From Psychrobacter glaciei (lineage in GTDB: Bacteria; Pseudomonadota; Gammaproteobacteria; Pseudomonadales; Moraxellaceae), in contig NZ_BMZR01000004.1 in the NCBI RefSeq assembly GCF_014652895.1, forward strand, positions 164,645 through 228,644: DNA of 64,000 nt. The letters are read 5' to 3'. How positions within the stretch are numbered: the stretch's first letter is position 1; each line of letters starts with the position of its first letter. The position numbers were made by a program, and so were the translations under genes. Under the pieces are notes generated by a model that worked only from the letters and a program-made list of their open reading frames with translations, did no database searches and was not told the origin of the DNA. Shown here in pieces: positions 54,769 through 63,868 of the stretch.

Positions 54769-55079
54769 CTAAGGCGTGTCTTCATTTTAAAAATGGTGAT
54801 AAAAATGAGATAAATTGCCGTCAAACAAGGAAAGTAGCGCAAATGATATCGGGATATTAACCAGCTATTTGACGATTTTTGGTAAGGTTTAGCTATAGTC
54901 AAAATACCCCAAAAACACGACGATAGTGCTGATATTAATTTTTTGTAGCCTCTGTCTGCACAGGCACAGCAAGCAAAACAAATTGATATCAGCAGTGCGT
55001 GATGTATCGATGTTACTTTTCATTGACTATATATTTAGCCCATTTAAATGACTATCAAGTGAATTGAAGACACGCCCTA
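54769..55079. mobile_element. Family A element interrupted by a family B element
   Basis: The outer ends are CTAAGGCGTGTCTTCA and TGAAGACACGCCCTA. Outside the insertion the sequence follows the intact copy at 379-554 (read on the other strand), including AATGAGATAAATTGCC and GGGATATTAACCAGC. Compared with that copy, the interruption falls between TTTAGC and TTTAGCCC. Without the 138-bp insert the outer element is about 170 bp, the full-length size. Confidence 0.9.
54894..55031. mobile_element. MITE-like element, family B, 138-bp subtype, nested
   Basis: Bounded by TATAGTCAAAATACC and TTGACTATA. It has the same length as the copy at 28396-28533 and shares nearly all its sequence, including TAGCCTCTGTCTGCACAGG. 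TA flanks the insert on both sides, consistent with a TA target. It splits a family A element. Confidence 0.9.
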
Positions 55080-55124
55080 AACATTCTCTATGAATACTGG
55101 CAAAACACACTGGTAGAAACAAAC

Positions 55125-55164
55125 AAAAATGATAAGGCAGTATAAAACCGGCCTTATCATTTTT
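55125..55164 (-). terminator. Terminator of the second fadD
   Basis: AAAAATGATAAGGC (55125-55138) pairs perfectly with GCCTTATCATTTTT (55151-55164), giving a 14-bp stem with A- and T-runs. It lies 90 bases after the minus-strand stop. Confidence 0.92.
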
Positions 55165-55255
55165 GGTCATCACGAAATTTTATACCACAATAGTCGTTAT
55201 CAGCTCCAATAAAAGGCGGCTGATAACAAACTGTCTAGCATTGACTATTAATTAT

Positions 55256-56983
55256 CTAACCGTGGTTTTTTTCTTCAAGCACTCGTAAATCTTTACGTAG
55301 GATTTTACCAACGTTAGATTTTGGCAACTCATCAATAAACTCAACATGGCGAGGACGTTTGTAACCAGTTAGGTTTTCTTTACCATAAGCGATGACTTCT
55401 TCGGCTGTCAGGCTGTTGTCACTACGTACCACGTAAATCTTCGGTACTTCACCGCTCTTCTCATCATCAATACCGATAACACCACATTCCAAAATCTTTG
55501 GATGCGTTGACATGGCGTCTTCAACTTCGTTTGGATAGACGTTAAAGCCAGACACCAAGATCATGTCTTTTTTGCGATCGACAATCTTAAAGTAACCTTC
55601 TTCATCCATCACACCGATATCACCAGTACGGAAATAACCGTCTGAAGTCATGACTTCCGCCGTCGCATCTTCACGCTTCCAATAACCTTTCATGACCTGC
55701 GGGCCGCGAACACAAATCTCGCCACGCTCACCAAGGGCCACTTCATTGCCTTCTTCATCCAAGATGGCCATATCAGTCATAGGCATCGGTAAACCGATGT
55801 TACCGGAGAACTCCCCTGTACCATGCGGATTTGCTGAGGCAACAGGAGAAGTCTCTGACAAACCATAGCCTTGTACAATTACATTACCAGTAATCTTCTG
55901 CCATTTTTCGGCCGTGTCTTTCAATACTGCCATACCGCCGCCCATAGACATCTCAAGCTTGCTATGATCTAACGCTTGGAAAACTTCGCTGTTGGCGAGG
56001 GCATTAAACAGGGTATTAACCGCAGGGAAAAATGCTGGTGGATAGTCTTTGTAAGCTTTGATCAAGCTGGCGCCATCGCGTGGGTTTGGCACGAGCAAAC
56101 CGATACAACCACGGTATAGGCCAAACATACCACATACGGTAAATGAGAAAATATGATATAGCGGCAGAGCGGTCATAATGACTGGCTGCTCATTACTACC
56201 ATCAAACTTATCAAAAGCATCACCTAGATACGTATCGCTTTGAATCAGGTTGGCCACCAAGTTGCCATGGGTCAGCATCGCACCCTTTGCCACGCCCGTA
56301 GTACCACCCGTGTACTGAAGTACCGCGACGTCGTCGAGACCGATATTGTTAGGGCGTTTATAGCTTTTGGCTGGGAAGCGATGTAGTGCTTTTTTGAACT
56401 TAACGCTGCCTCTAATATGATAATCAGGCACCATTTTTTTGACATGACGCACAACGGTATTAACGATCAGACCCTTTAATGGGCTCATCAAATCACCCAT
56501 GGACGCTACGACCACATGATCAACCAAGTCCTTGCCAATATCTTCATAGGTTTTGGCAAAGTTCTCTAAAAGAATCAAAGCTTTGGTATCAGAATCTTCT
56601 AACTGATGCTCAAGCTCCTTGGTGGTATAAAGCGGATTAACGTTGACCAAGGTCATGCCAGCGCGAAGTACACCCAATACAGAAACGGGTAACTGCAAAA
56701 TGTTTGGCATCATGACCGCGACTTTATCGCCTTTTTTTAGCCCAAGTGACTGTAGATAGGCAGCAATTTGTTTGCTATAGCAGTCTAAATCTTCGTAAGA
56801 GAGCTTAACATCCATACATACGAACGCAGTTTTGCCTGCGTGATTGATGAAGTTCTGCTCAAGTACGTCAATTAAAGAGGTGTTGGCAGCTGGCATGTCA
56901 ATATTGTACTGAATACCAAGTTTTTCGTAAGTTTTGACCCATACCTTGTCATTACGACGAATGAGGTTACCTTGATTTTCCAT
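55256..56983 (-). CDS. fadD: Long-chain fatty acid-CoA ligase (second of a tandem pair)
   Basis: This is a 575-residue acyl-CoA synthetase. Motifs are the P-loop YTGGTTGVAKGAM (about 232-244), GYGLSETSPVAS, the hinge DRKKDMILVSGFNVYPNEVE and the catalytic lysine in PKSNVGKILRKDL. Many segments are identical to the neighbouring gene at 52733-54517 (for example LQSLGL-KGDKV and AGM-LVNVNPLYT), so the two arose by tandem duplication, but divergence is too large for a recent event. GGAGA lies about nine bases before the ATG. It has its own terminator, so the two genes are likely transcribed separately. Confidence 0.94.
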   Translation of the reverse strand: MENQGNLIRRNDKVWVKTYEKLGIQYNIDMPAANTSLIDVLEQNFINHAGKTAFVCMDVKLSYEDLDCYSKQIAAYLQSLGLKKGDKVAVMMPNILQLPVSVLGVLRAGMTLVNVNPLYTTKELEHQLEDSDTKALILLENFAKTYEDIGKDLVDHVVVASMGDLMSPLKGLIVNTVVRHVKKMVPDYHIRGSVKFKKALHRFPAKSYKRPNNIGLDDVAVLQYTGGTTGVAKGAMLTHGNLVANLIQSDTYLGDAFDKFDGSNEQPVIMTALPLYHIFSFTVCGMFGLYRGCIGLLVPNPRDGASLIKAYKDYPPAFFPAVNTLFNALANSEVFQALDHSKLEMSMGGGMAVLKDTAEKWQKITGNVIVQGYGLSETSPVASANPHGTGEFSGNIGLPMPMTDMAILDEEGNEVALGERGEICVRGPQVMKGYWKREDATAEVMTSDGYFRTGDIGVMDEEGYFKIVDRKKDMILVSGFNVYPNEVEDAMSTHPKILECGVIGIDDEKSGEVPKIYVVRSDNSLTAEEVIAYGKENLTGYKRPRHVEFIDELPKSNVGKILRKDLRVLEEKNHG

Positions 56984-57343
56984 AATCTTATCTCTCCTAG
57001 TAATAATAATGCATTATCGTCCACCCATACCAATCACAGAGTGATAAACATACGATACATCGGAGCGCAAGCGAACCCTCTTCAGGGTGGCAAGGCTGAC
57101 GACGTCGACGTATGGTGATGAGTAAACAATGTAGCAGCAAATAGCCCTTTGTTCTTTAACATACACACTTTGTACAAACTACTCAATACAAAAGATTGCT
57201 ACCTGAGTTCGTAAAGCACCTTGACGTAGTATATTACTATTTATATCAATAGCCTATCTATAAAATAATAGCCATATCTACCAGTTTTCACTACTAAACA
57301 ATTATCCGTTTATATCAGTTGCTATCGTCTGATATGCGTTTCA
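56984..57343. other. Intergenic region upstream of the second fadD
   Basis: A 360-base gap. ACCCT/AGGGT (57075-57088) makes a small hairpin, and CATACG/CGTATG flank it at a distance (57048-57113), suggesting a folded leader for the fadD transcript. No gene and no clear promoter were identified. Confidence 0.4.
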
Positions 57344-59146
57344 TTAGCGCTTGCCGTCAAGCGCACTACCAAGCTCGGTCAACGTCACAAAGTTACGGCG
57401 CGTGCCATCTTTATCACTGCTTGGTTTATCTGCGATACTGCTTTTTGCAAGCTTTGTGCTATCACTGTATTGCCAATTATTAATATACTCACTTTGGGTT
57501 AAACGTTGACCAAAGCCCGCTACTGCCACGGCAAATTGGGTGTCAATATTGGCTTTATTCAAAGCATGACTGGTGTTGTCAATCGGTTGACTAATCAGTT
57601 TAGAGCTACCGCCTGTAGGCGCCTTATAACGAATTTTTAGATAAGCAAGCTCATTATTTTTTTGACCTTTTTTGGTATTGGCATTTATCTCTTTAGCACT
57701 GCTTTCTCCATAACGTCGGTCGCTATAAAGACCTTTTTGCCCTTTGGGTGTCACTTCAAATAAAGCAATGACTGCTTTACCTGCACCTAGCTCGCCTGCA
57801 TCAACTTTGTCATTATTAAAGTCTTCTTCAGCCAATACTCGGTTTTCATAACCGATCAAACGCCACTCACTTACCACATCAGGATTGAACTCAACTTGGA
57901 CTTTTACATCCTTGGCAACGGTGTTGAATGTCGCGGCTAACTCATCACCAAAGACTTTCTTAGCCTCAGTTAAGCTGTCGATATAGCTATAATTACCATT
58001 GCCGTTGTCCGCCATCTGCTCCATCATATGGTCATTGAGATTGCCACGCCCAAAGCCAACCGTAGACAAAGAGATACCACGATCGCGATTGGCTTTGACC
58101 AAATCCAACATCTCATCGACATCACTGATACCGACATTAAAATCGCCATCCGTTAACATCATAATTCGATTGATGCCGTTCTTTTTTAGTGCCTGCTCAG
58201 CTTGTCTGTAGGCCAGTTTGAGTGCATCTTCTCCATTGGTTGAGCCTGCCGCGCTTAAGCTTTCAATCGCAGCCAGTATTTTCGCTTTTTGGTCACCACT
58301 GGTCGCAGGCAACGCCACACTGGTACTGCCTGAATACGTGACGATACTGATGCTATCTTGAGCGCGCATTTGTTCCGTCAATAGTTTAAGCGACGATTGC
58401 GCCAATGGCAGCTTATCGCGCGACGACATCGAGCCTGAGACATCTACTAAGAATACGAGATTGGCAGGTGGCATGGACTGCTTATCAGTTTTCTGTGACC
58501 AGCTACTATCAACGGCTTTGATACCAACCTTGACAATTTTATTGCCTTGATCTGCTCTATCCCACGGCGAATCAACCACTTCCGTTGATACAACAAATGG
58601 TGCGTTGCCAAGGCGTTTGCCATCATCAAATTGATAGTTAAAATAATTAATCATCTCCTCTACTCGTACAGCATCGACGGGTGGCAACTGTCCTTCATTT
58701 AAGTAGCGGCGCACATTGGCGTAGCTGCCCGTATCCGTATCGATAGATAAGGTCGATACCGCCATGTCCGTAGTCCGATGTACAGGATTCGCCTCGTTTT
58801 TTTGATAGTTGTCTTTCGTCTCTGGTGTGACTATGATGCTCGGTGACGGACGTATGACACTTGTCTGGGGGGCAGAACGTATCATCATCTGTTGTCCGCT
58901 GGCCAAGTTTATGGCAATGGGTGACGCCATGACAGATTCTGACATCACCGCTGTATCTTGTTCCACGGTGCTGCTTGTCTCGGCTGGCACAGATTTACTC
59001 ATTTGTGAGGGACTACAGGCTGTCAATCCTAGACTGGCTACAACACTAATTAACAGTGCATTTTTAGTAAAATTTTTGCCTATGTGTTTGGTTCTGTTTT
59101 CAATAACGGCAGGTGTAAGCATTTTTGACAAATGGTCAGATGACAT
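57344..59146 (-). CDS. YfbK-like VWA domain lipoprotein
   Basis: This is a 600-residue protein. A long N-region precedes a lipoprotein signal ending LGLTAC (Cys44). Next come an N-terminal domain of the YfbK type (about 120-225, STLSIDTDTGSYANVRRYLNEGQLP and VRVEEMINYFNY), a VWA domain with the metal site VDVSGSMSS (about 234-242) and MLTDGDFNVG, and a C-terminal domain (about 420-595) ending FVTLTELG. This order matches E. coli YfbK. The role is unknown; an envelope-associated metal-dependent adhesion or assembly factor is likely. AAGGA lies eight bases before the ATG. parC is divergent upstream. Confidence 0.88.
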   Translation of the reverse strand: MSSDHLSKMLTPAVIENRTKHIGKNFTKNALLISVVASLGLTACSPSQMSKSVPAETSSTVEQDTAVMSESVMASPIAINLASGQQMMIRSAPQTSVIRPSPSIIVTPETKDNYQKNEANPVHRTTDMAVSTLSIDTDTGSYANVRRYLNEGQLPPVDAVRVEEMINYFNYQFDDGKRLGNAPFVVSTEVVDSPWDRADQGNKIVKVGIKAVDSSWSQKTDKQSMPPANLVFLVDVSGSMSSRDKLPLAQSSLKLLTEQMRAQDSISIVTYSGSTSVALPATSGDQKAKILAAIESLSAAGSTNGEDALKLAYRQAEQALKKNGINRIMMLTDGDFNVGISDVDEMLDLVKANRDRGISLSTVGFGRGNLNDHMMEQMADNGNGNYSYIDSLTEAKKVFGDELAATFNTVAKDVKVQVEFNPDVVSEWRLIGYENRVLAEEDFNNDKVDAGELGAGKAVIALFEVTPKGQKGLYSDRRYGESSAKEINANTKKGQKNNELAYLKIRYKAPTGGSSKLISQPIDNTSHALNKANIDTQFAVAVAGFGQRLTQSEYINNWQYSDSTKLAKSSIADKPSSDKDGTRRNFVTLTELGSALDGKR

Positions 59147-59496
59147 AGCAGATATTCCTTATTATAGATAGGTCAATGGCAGCGTGTTCGTATCGACACA
59201 TTACGCCAATGATAAATGAGTGAGATAAGATAAACACGCTCGAATATTAGGGCACTTATTAATAATATAGAAAACAAATATTAGATTTACTATACTCAAC
59301 TTAATCCATAAAAGCTATGTATCAGAACATGATAAGAAGGCTCTATAAAAGCAAAATATAAGCGCGTCACGACCTGTCGTCTATTCTGACTTATGCCTTT
59401 TTAATTCTGCCAATTTCCTTTACGATAGCACTATCCTATTTGCACGCTTGCACCAATTATCTATACCTATTAAAACTGATAAGTGAATCCTATTTT
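59147..59496. other. Divergent intergenic region, VWA lipoprotein gene and parC
   Basis: A 350-base AT-rich gap. It must hold both promoters, but none is convincing by eye. There are no repeat copies or RNA genes. Confidence 0.4.
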
Positions 59497-61803
59497 ATGT
59501 CTGATGTTATTGATAATACAATTGCCCCAATCATACCCAATGAACCGATGGATACTCGCTCAGTCGCAGAGTTCACCGAGCAAGCCTATCTCAACTATGC
59601 CATGTACGTCATCATGGATCGGGCGCTGCCAAACATCGCTGATGGCCTAAAGCCAGTACAGCGCCGCATCGTCTACGCCATGAGCGAGCTAGGCCTAAAA
59701 TCGACTGCTAAAGCCAAAAAGTCTGCACGTACCGTCGGTGACGTCTTGGGTAAATATCACCCGCATGGCGACAGTGCCTGTTATGAAGCCATGGTACTGA
59801 TGGCGCAGCCATTTAGTTATCGTTATACGCTGATTACCGGTCAAGGTAACTGGGGTAGCCCTGATGATCCAAAATCATTTGCGGCGATGCGTTATACCGA
59901 AGCCAAAATGTCCGCTTATGCTAATACGTTGCTTGCAGAGTTAGGGCAAGGCACGGTCGATTGGCAGGATAACTTCGATGGCACGATGCAAGAGCCAACT
60001 ACCCTACCTGCCCGCCTGCCTAATATCCTATTAAACGGTACGACAGGCATCGCGGTCGGTATGGCAACAGATATTCCACCACATAACCTCAATGAAGTAG
60101 TTCGTGCAGCGATTCGCCTATTAAAAAACCCAGAACTGTCAGTTAAGCAACTTACCCAATCGATACCAGCACCTGATCTGCCAACGCCAGCTGAAATCAT
60201 TACCAGTAAAAAAGACTTACAAGCGATGTACGAGACTGGTCGTGGCAGCTATAAAATGCGTGCGACGTTCCATGTTGATCCTAAAGAGAAAAACCTCGTC
60301 ATCATCGATGCGCTACCCTACCAAGTTTCAGGCAACAAAATCCAAGAGCAAATTGCTAAGCTCATGACCGACAAAAAGCTGCCGTGGATTACTGATATTC
60401 ATGATGAGTCAGATCACGAAAATGCCTGCCGTATCGTGCTTGAGCTAAAATCAACACGGGTCGATGTCGATCGCGTCATGAGCCATTTGTTTGCCAGTAC
60501 GGATCTAGAAAGCAATTATCGCGTCAACATGAATATGATTGGCTTAAATGGTAAACCGCAGGTCAAAAACCTAAAAGAAATCCTAGAAGAATGGCTAGTC
60601 TGTCGCCGCTCAGTGGTCACACGCCGCTTGCAATATCGTCTTGATAAAATCGATAAACGCTTACATATTTTGGCAGGTTTGCTGATTGCTTATCTTAATA
60701 TTGATGAAGTGATTCGCATCATTCGGGAAGAAGACGATCCAAAAGCAACATTGATGCAGGACTACGATCTAACTGATATTCAAGCAAATGCTATCTTGGA
60801 TATTCGTCTGCGTCAGCTGGCGAAGTTAGAAGAGATTGAGCTACGTCGTGAGCAAGATGAGCTGGCTGCCGAACGCGCGATTATTCAAGAATATTTGGAC
60901 AATCCAGATAGCCTGACCAATCTGATGATTGATGAGCTCACTGCTGATATGAAAGAACACGGCAACGAACGTGTGTCACCATTAGCAGAACGCGAAGAAG
61001 CGCAAGCACTAAAAGAGTCTGATCTCGTACCGAGCGAGCCTGTCACCGCCATCCTATCAAAAGCAGGCTGGATTCGTGCTGCTAAGGGTCATGACGTCGA
61101 TGCCGCTGGCATGAGTTACCGTTCAGGTGACAGCTATCAAGCGCACGTCCGCGGTAAATCTAATGAAAGGATTTACGTGCTCGACAGCACTGGACGCAGC
61201 TACAGTATCGATGCACATAGTCTTGCCTCGGCTCGTGGTCAAGGCGATCCACTGACCAGTGTGTTAAAACCACCAGCAGGTGCCAGCTTTGAGCAGCTAC
61301 TAACGGGTGCTGACGATCAACGCATCATCCTTGCCAGCTCCGCAGGTTATGGTTTTATCAATACCATCGGTAATCTCGATAGCAATCAAAAGGCAGGGAA
61401 AAATGTCATTAACCTAGCCACTGATAGCCGATTGCTCCCTGTTGCACGTATTGATGCACCAGTAGAGACGGCCGTTAATGCCGAAGGTGAAAATAGTAAT
61501 ATACGCGTGACTCCTGATCATGTTGCCGTTGCAACCAATGCAGGATATTTACTGATATTTGGCCTCGATGATTTACCTGAACAGGCGCGCGGCAAAGGCA
61601 ATAAACTTATCAAGTTAAAAGATGGCGAAGAGGTGCTTACTATCACGCCACTGAATCAGCAAGACAGCCTTATTATTACTGCTGGCAAACGCCATGTGAC
61701 ACTCAAGCCGAATGACTTGGCTAACTATACGGGTGTTCGCGGCAATCGCGGTGGTCAATTGCCGAGAGGCTTTCAGAATGTAACGAGTGTTGAGGTTGGG
61801 TGA
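59497..61803 (+). CDS. parC: DNA topoisomerase IV subunit A
   Basis: ParC, with ParE, unlinks daughter chromosomes. From the ATG at 59497 it is 768 residues. The in-frame TTG at 59440 adds 19 residues without family similarity. The breakage-reunion domain shows [20 protein letters not shown], the quinolone region [14 protein letters not shown] and the catalytic Tyr in [10 protein letters not shown]. The Ser and Glu positions of the quinolone region are the susceptible type. The C-terminal beta-propeller keeps the degenerate GyrA-box-like repeats. No parE is next to it. An AT-rich orphan gene follows on the same strand. Confidence 0.96.
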   Translation: MSDVIDNTIAPIIPNEPMDTRSVAEFTEQAYLNYAMYVIMDRALPNIADGLKPVQRRIVYAMSELGLKSTAKAKKSARTVGDVLGKYHPHGDSACYEAMVLMAQPFSYRYTLITGQGNWGSPDDPKSFAAMRYTEAKMSAYANTLLAELGQGTVDWQDNFDGTMQEPTTLPARLPNILLNGTTGIAVGMATDIPPHNLNEVVRAAIRLLKNPELSVKQLTQSIPAPDLPTPAEIITSKKDLQAMYETGRGSYKMRATFHVDPKEKNLVIIDALPYQVSGNKIQEQIAKLMTDKKLPWITDIHDESDHENACRIVLELKSTRVDVDRVMSHLFASTDLESNYRVNMNMIGLNGKPQVKNLKEILEEWLVCRRSVVTRRLQYRLDKIDKRLHILAGLLIAYLNIDEVIRIIREEDDPKATLMQDYDLTDIQANAILDIRLRQLAKLEEIELRREQDELAAERAIIQEYLDNPDSLTNLMIDELTADMKEHGNERVSPLAEREEAQALKESDLVPSEPVTAILSKAGWIRAAKGHDVDAAGMSYRSGDSYQAHVRGKSNERIYVLDSTGRSYSIDAHSLASARGQGDPLTSVLKPPAGASFEQLLTGADDQRIILASSAGYGFINTIGNLDSNQKAGKNVINLATDSRLLPVARIDAPVETAVNAEGENSNIRVTPDHVAVATNAGYLLIFGLDDLPEQARGKGNKLIKLKDGEEVLTITPLNQQDSLIITAGKRHVTLKPNDLANYTGVRGNRGGQLPRGFQNVTSVEVG

Positions 61804-61947
61804 TAATAGAATAGCTTTGAAATTTATAAGTTTAAATTTTTCCTAATCCTTCATTAATTTTAGAGTTGTTAATGAATAGTTGTATATAATTATGTATATA
61901 TAGCATTTAATCATTTATTGGGAATTTTGTGAACCGGAGTAGTAATA

Positions 61948-62865
61948 GTGTCGAGTGATGATGATATGCCTAGTGTAAACTTCACAGTCAAATACGATGG
62001 CGAAGCCATTCGCGAACATGAAATGGACGTAGCCTTATTAGCTCCGGCTCTATTAGGTATGCAAAAAATAATAGAAGAATTAGTTAAAGCTAGTACAGAA
62101 GGTGAATACAAAGCAAGTTTAAAGATAAAAGGAAATGTTAAGCAAGGTTCGATAGAGATTGAGTTAGTAACACAAGCCATCGCCAATTTTCCTACTCAAA
62201 TTATTGATTTTTTCTCAGGTAAATATACTACAGCTGCAGCCAATTTAATAACAATTATAGGTGCAGGAGGACTATTTGCTCTATATAACTTAGTTAGGAA
62301 ATATGGTCATAAACGTCCAGAAAAAATTGAGTATCTTGATGGTGATAAAGTAAAGCTTTACTTCGATAATGAAACTACCATAGTCAATCAAAATGTTTTT
62401 ATCGTATATAATAAATTTGAAGTTAGAGAGAACTTATTTAAGACTGTTAAACCACTCGAAAAAGAGGGCATCGATACTTTTGAGATTCTTAAAAATGGAG
62501 AGTTATTGATCCAAGTTAAAAAAGATGAGGTTTCAAGATTCTTTCCTCCAAGGCTTACTGAAAGCCTATTACTTGATGAAAATATAACTTATCTCCAAAT
62601 TAAATCAATAAGCTTTAATCTGAACAATAAGTGGACTTTCACAAACGGTGATGAAGATATAAAAGCTAATATTATTGACTCAATTTTTATTGATAAAGTC
62701 GCTAAACGAGATATTTCTTTTTCAGATGGTGATATTTTGAAAGTCAGGCTAGAGAAAGAACAATATATGGAAAACGATAAGCTTAAGACCTCTTATAAAA
62801 TAATAGAAGTCTTAGAGCATATTAAGGGTTCGCAGCAAATCCCTATAGACTTTCCAAATGTATAA
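61948..62865 (+). CDS. AT-rich hypothetical protein with one membrane segment
   Basis: This is a 305-residue protein starting at GTG 61948, with GGAG eight bases upstream; ATG 61966 is an alternative. Residues 1-75 look like a beta/alpha domain (VNFTVKYDGEAI, then a helix ALLAPALLGMQKIIEELV, then LKIKGNVKQGSIEIELV). A short hydrophobic stretch (about 96-114, AANLITIIGAGGLFALYNLV) follows. The rest is beta-rich and charged. I know this general layout from unnamed accessory proteins, but no function can be given. Composition is AT-richer than parC, and no partner gene is visible, suggesting a recent arrival behind parC. Confidence 0.75.
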   Translation: MSSDDDMPSVNFTVKYDGEAIREHEMDVALLAPALLGMQKIIEELVKASTEGEYKASLKIKGNVKQGSIEIELVTQAIANFPTQIIDFFSGKYTTAAANLITIIGAGGLFALYNLVRKYGHKRPEKIEYLDGDKVKLYFDNETTIVNQNVFIVYNKFEVRENLFKTVKPLEKEGIDTFEILKNGELLIQVKKDEVSRFFPPRLTESLLLDENITYLQIKSISFNLNNKWTFTNGDEDIKANIIDSIFIDKVAKRDISFSDGDILKVRLEKEQYMENDKLKTSYKIIEVLEHIKGSQQIPIDFPNV

Positions 62866-62896
62866 ATTGACTTACTTCTATATAACAAGCGTAGAT

Positions 62897-62972
62897 TGGA
62901 CTTTCAGCCTAGCGAGATCTTGTAAATAGCTACATTTTATATCGTAAGTCAATCATATTTTAAGAAAGTCCA
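62897..62972. repeat. Inverted repeat pair after the AT-rich orphan
   Basis: TGGACTTTC (62897-62905) and GAAAGTCCA (62964-62972) are perfect complements 58 bases apart, inside a 76-base segment. It could be a tiny inverted-repeat element or a chance pair. No second copy was seen in the window. Confidence 0.4.
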
Positions 62973-62987
62973 TTCCACGCGCCCATG

Positions 62988-63029
62988 ACAAAAAAAGCCG
63001 CCTATACATAGATATAGACGGCTTTTTTA
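62988..63029. terminator. Bidirectional terminator
   Basis: AAAAAGCCGCCTATA pairs with TATAGACGGCTTTTTT with one mismatch, flanked by A- and T-runs. It serves the convergent orphan and BLUF genes. Confidence 0.9.
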
Positions 63030-63053
63030 CGACAATTAGAATAGAGAACTTAT

Positions 63054-63533
63054 TTAAGACTTTTTAGAGTCAGCATCTTCAAAAACTGCTGTCAAGAAGC
63101 TTTCAATCTGAGTACTTGTCATTAGATAGGGATTATAGTCAGAACCTGCTGAGAAGCTTTTTAGGGCATACTCTTCATCTTCAGCGCTTGACGTAAGATG
63201 TTTGACTAAAAACCCATTCCATTGACGCGATTCTATTTCCTCTATCTTAACAATATTAGGAAAAATGGCTGAGTGCTCGTCAAGTATTTTCTCTAAAGCA
63301 GTATTGATAGCAGGCCTTGTCCCTTGAAAACTTTGAACGAAATAACCTTCACTAATAACTAAAGCTGAAACGATATCGTTTTCTTCAAAATATCTGCGCC
63401 AATACTCAAGTGCACGAGTCAGCTCGATTCCCGAATCTAGGTCGACATTTTTGGCGATATATGTCATTTTGATAAGAATATGCTCGCCACTTCTTTTTTT
63501 GCTTTCTGGAGTATGGCTTGTCGTTGTATGCAT
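63054..63533 (-). CDS. BLUF domain photoreceptor-like protein
   Basis: This is a 159-residue protein resembling BLUF domains, which sense blue light with FAD. The opening strand IKMTYIAKN holds a Tyr where BLUF has its light-reacting tyrosine. An Asn occurs in FEENDIVSALVI, the conserved Gln in FVQSFQGTRPAI, and Trp in SRQWNGF, all in family order. The first about 20 residues are extra, and the C-terminal 45 residues have no recognised output domain, as in stand-alone BLUF proteins of Acinetobacter (BlsA). Several neighbouring positions differ from the consensus, so flavin binding is likely but unproven. AAGG lies seven bases before the ATG. Confidence 0.7.
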   Translation of the reverse strand: MHTTTSHTPESKKRSGEHILIKMTYIAKNVDLDSGIELTRALEYWRRYFEENDIVSALVISEGYFVQSFQGTRPAINTALEKILDEHSAIFPNIVKIEEIESRQWNGFLVKHLTSSAEDEEYALKSFSAGSDYNPYLMTSTQIESFLTAVFEDADSKKS

Positions 63534-63868
63534 AAGAAACCTTATTTATAAAATGCTTACCTAAACTAAGATACACTTTATTATAAAATATAATCAATAA
63601 AATTTTTGGATTTTGACCGATTTTTTATCAGCTATTATGATTTTTAGAGTTATAGCATAAAAATTTTAACGGGATAGTACGCAGCATCTATCACCGTAAA
63701 ATAGTACTACAAAAGTTGTCAAAATCAGTGTAATAGCATTATTCTAATCGTTCAAAAGTCTAATCTGTATTTGCCTATCAACTGCAATTTAAGCCCAAAA
63801 TAGAAACCAACTAGTAACGTAACGCATCATAGACGACTGCCAATTCTCTATCAAAAACAATCAAGGCA
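63534..63868. other. Intergenic region upstream of the BLUF gene
   Basis: A 335-base AT-rich gap. ATTATA at 63580-63585 could be a minus-strand -10 (TATAAT) for the BLUF gene, but no matching -35 is clear. Nothing else is recognised. Confidence 0.4.

Larger units (their letters stand above)
54518..55255. other. Intergenic region between the two fadD genes
   Basis: A 738-base gap containing a nested pair of MITE-like elements (54769-55079) and the terminator of the upstream fadD (55125-55164). The remaining sequence shows no gene. The minus-strand frame at 54687-54902 lies inside repeat DNA and is not called. Confidence 0.6.
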
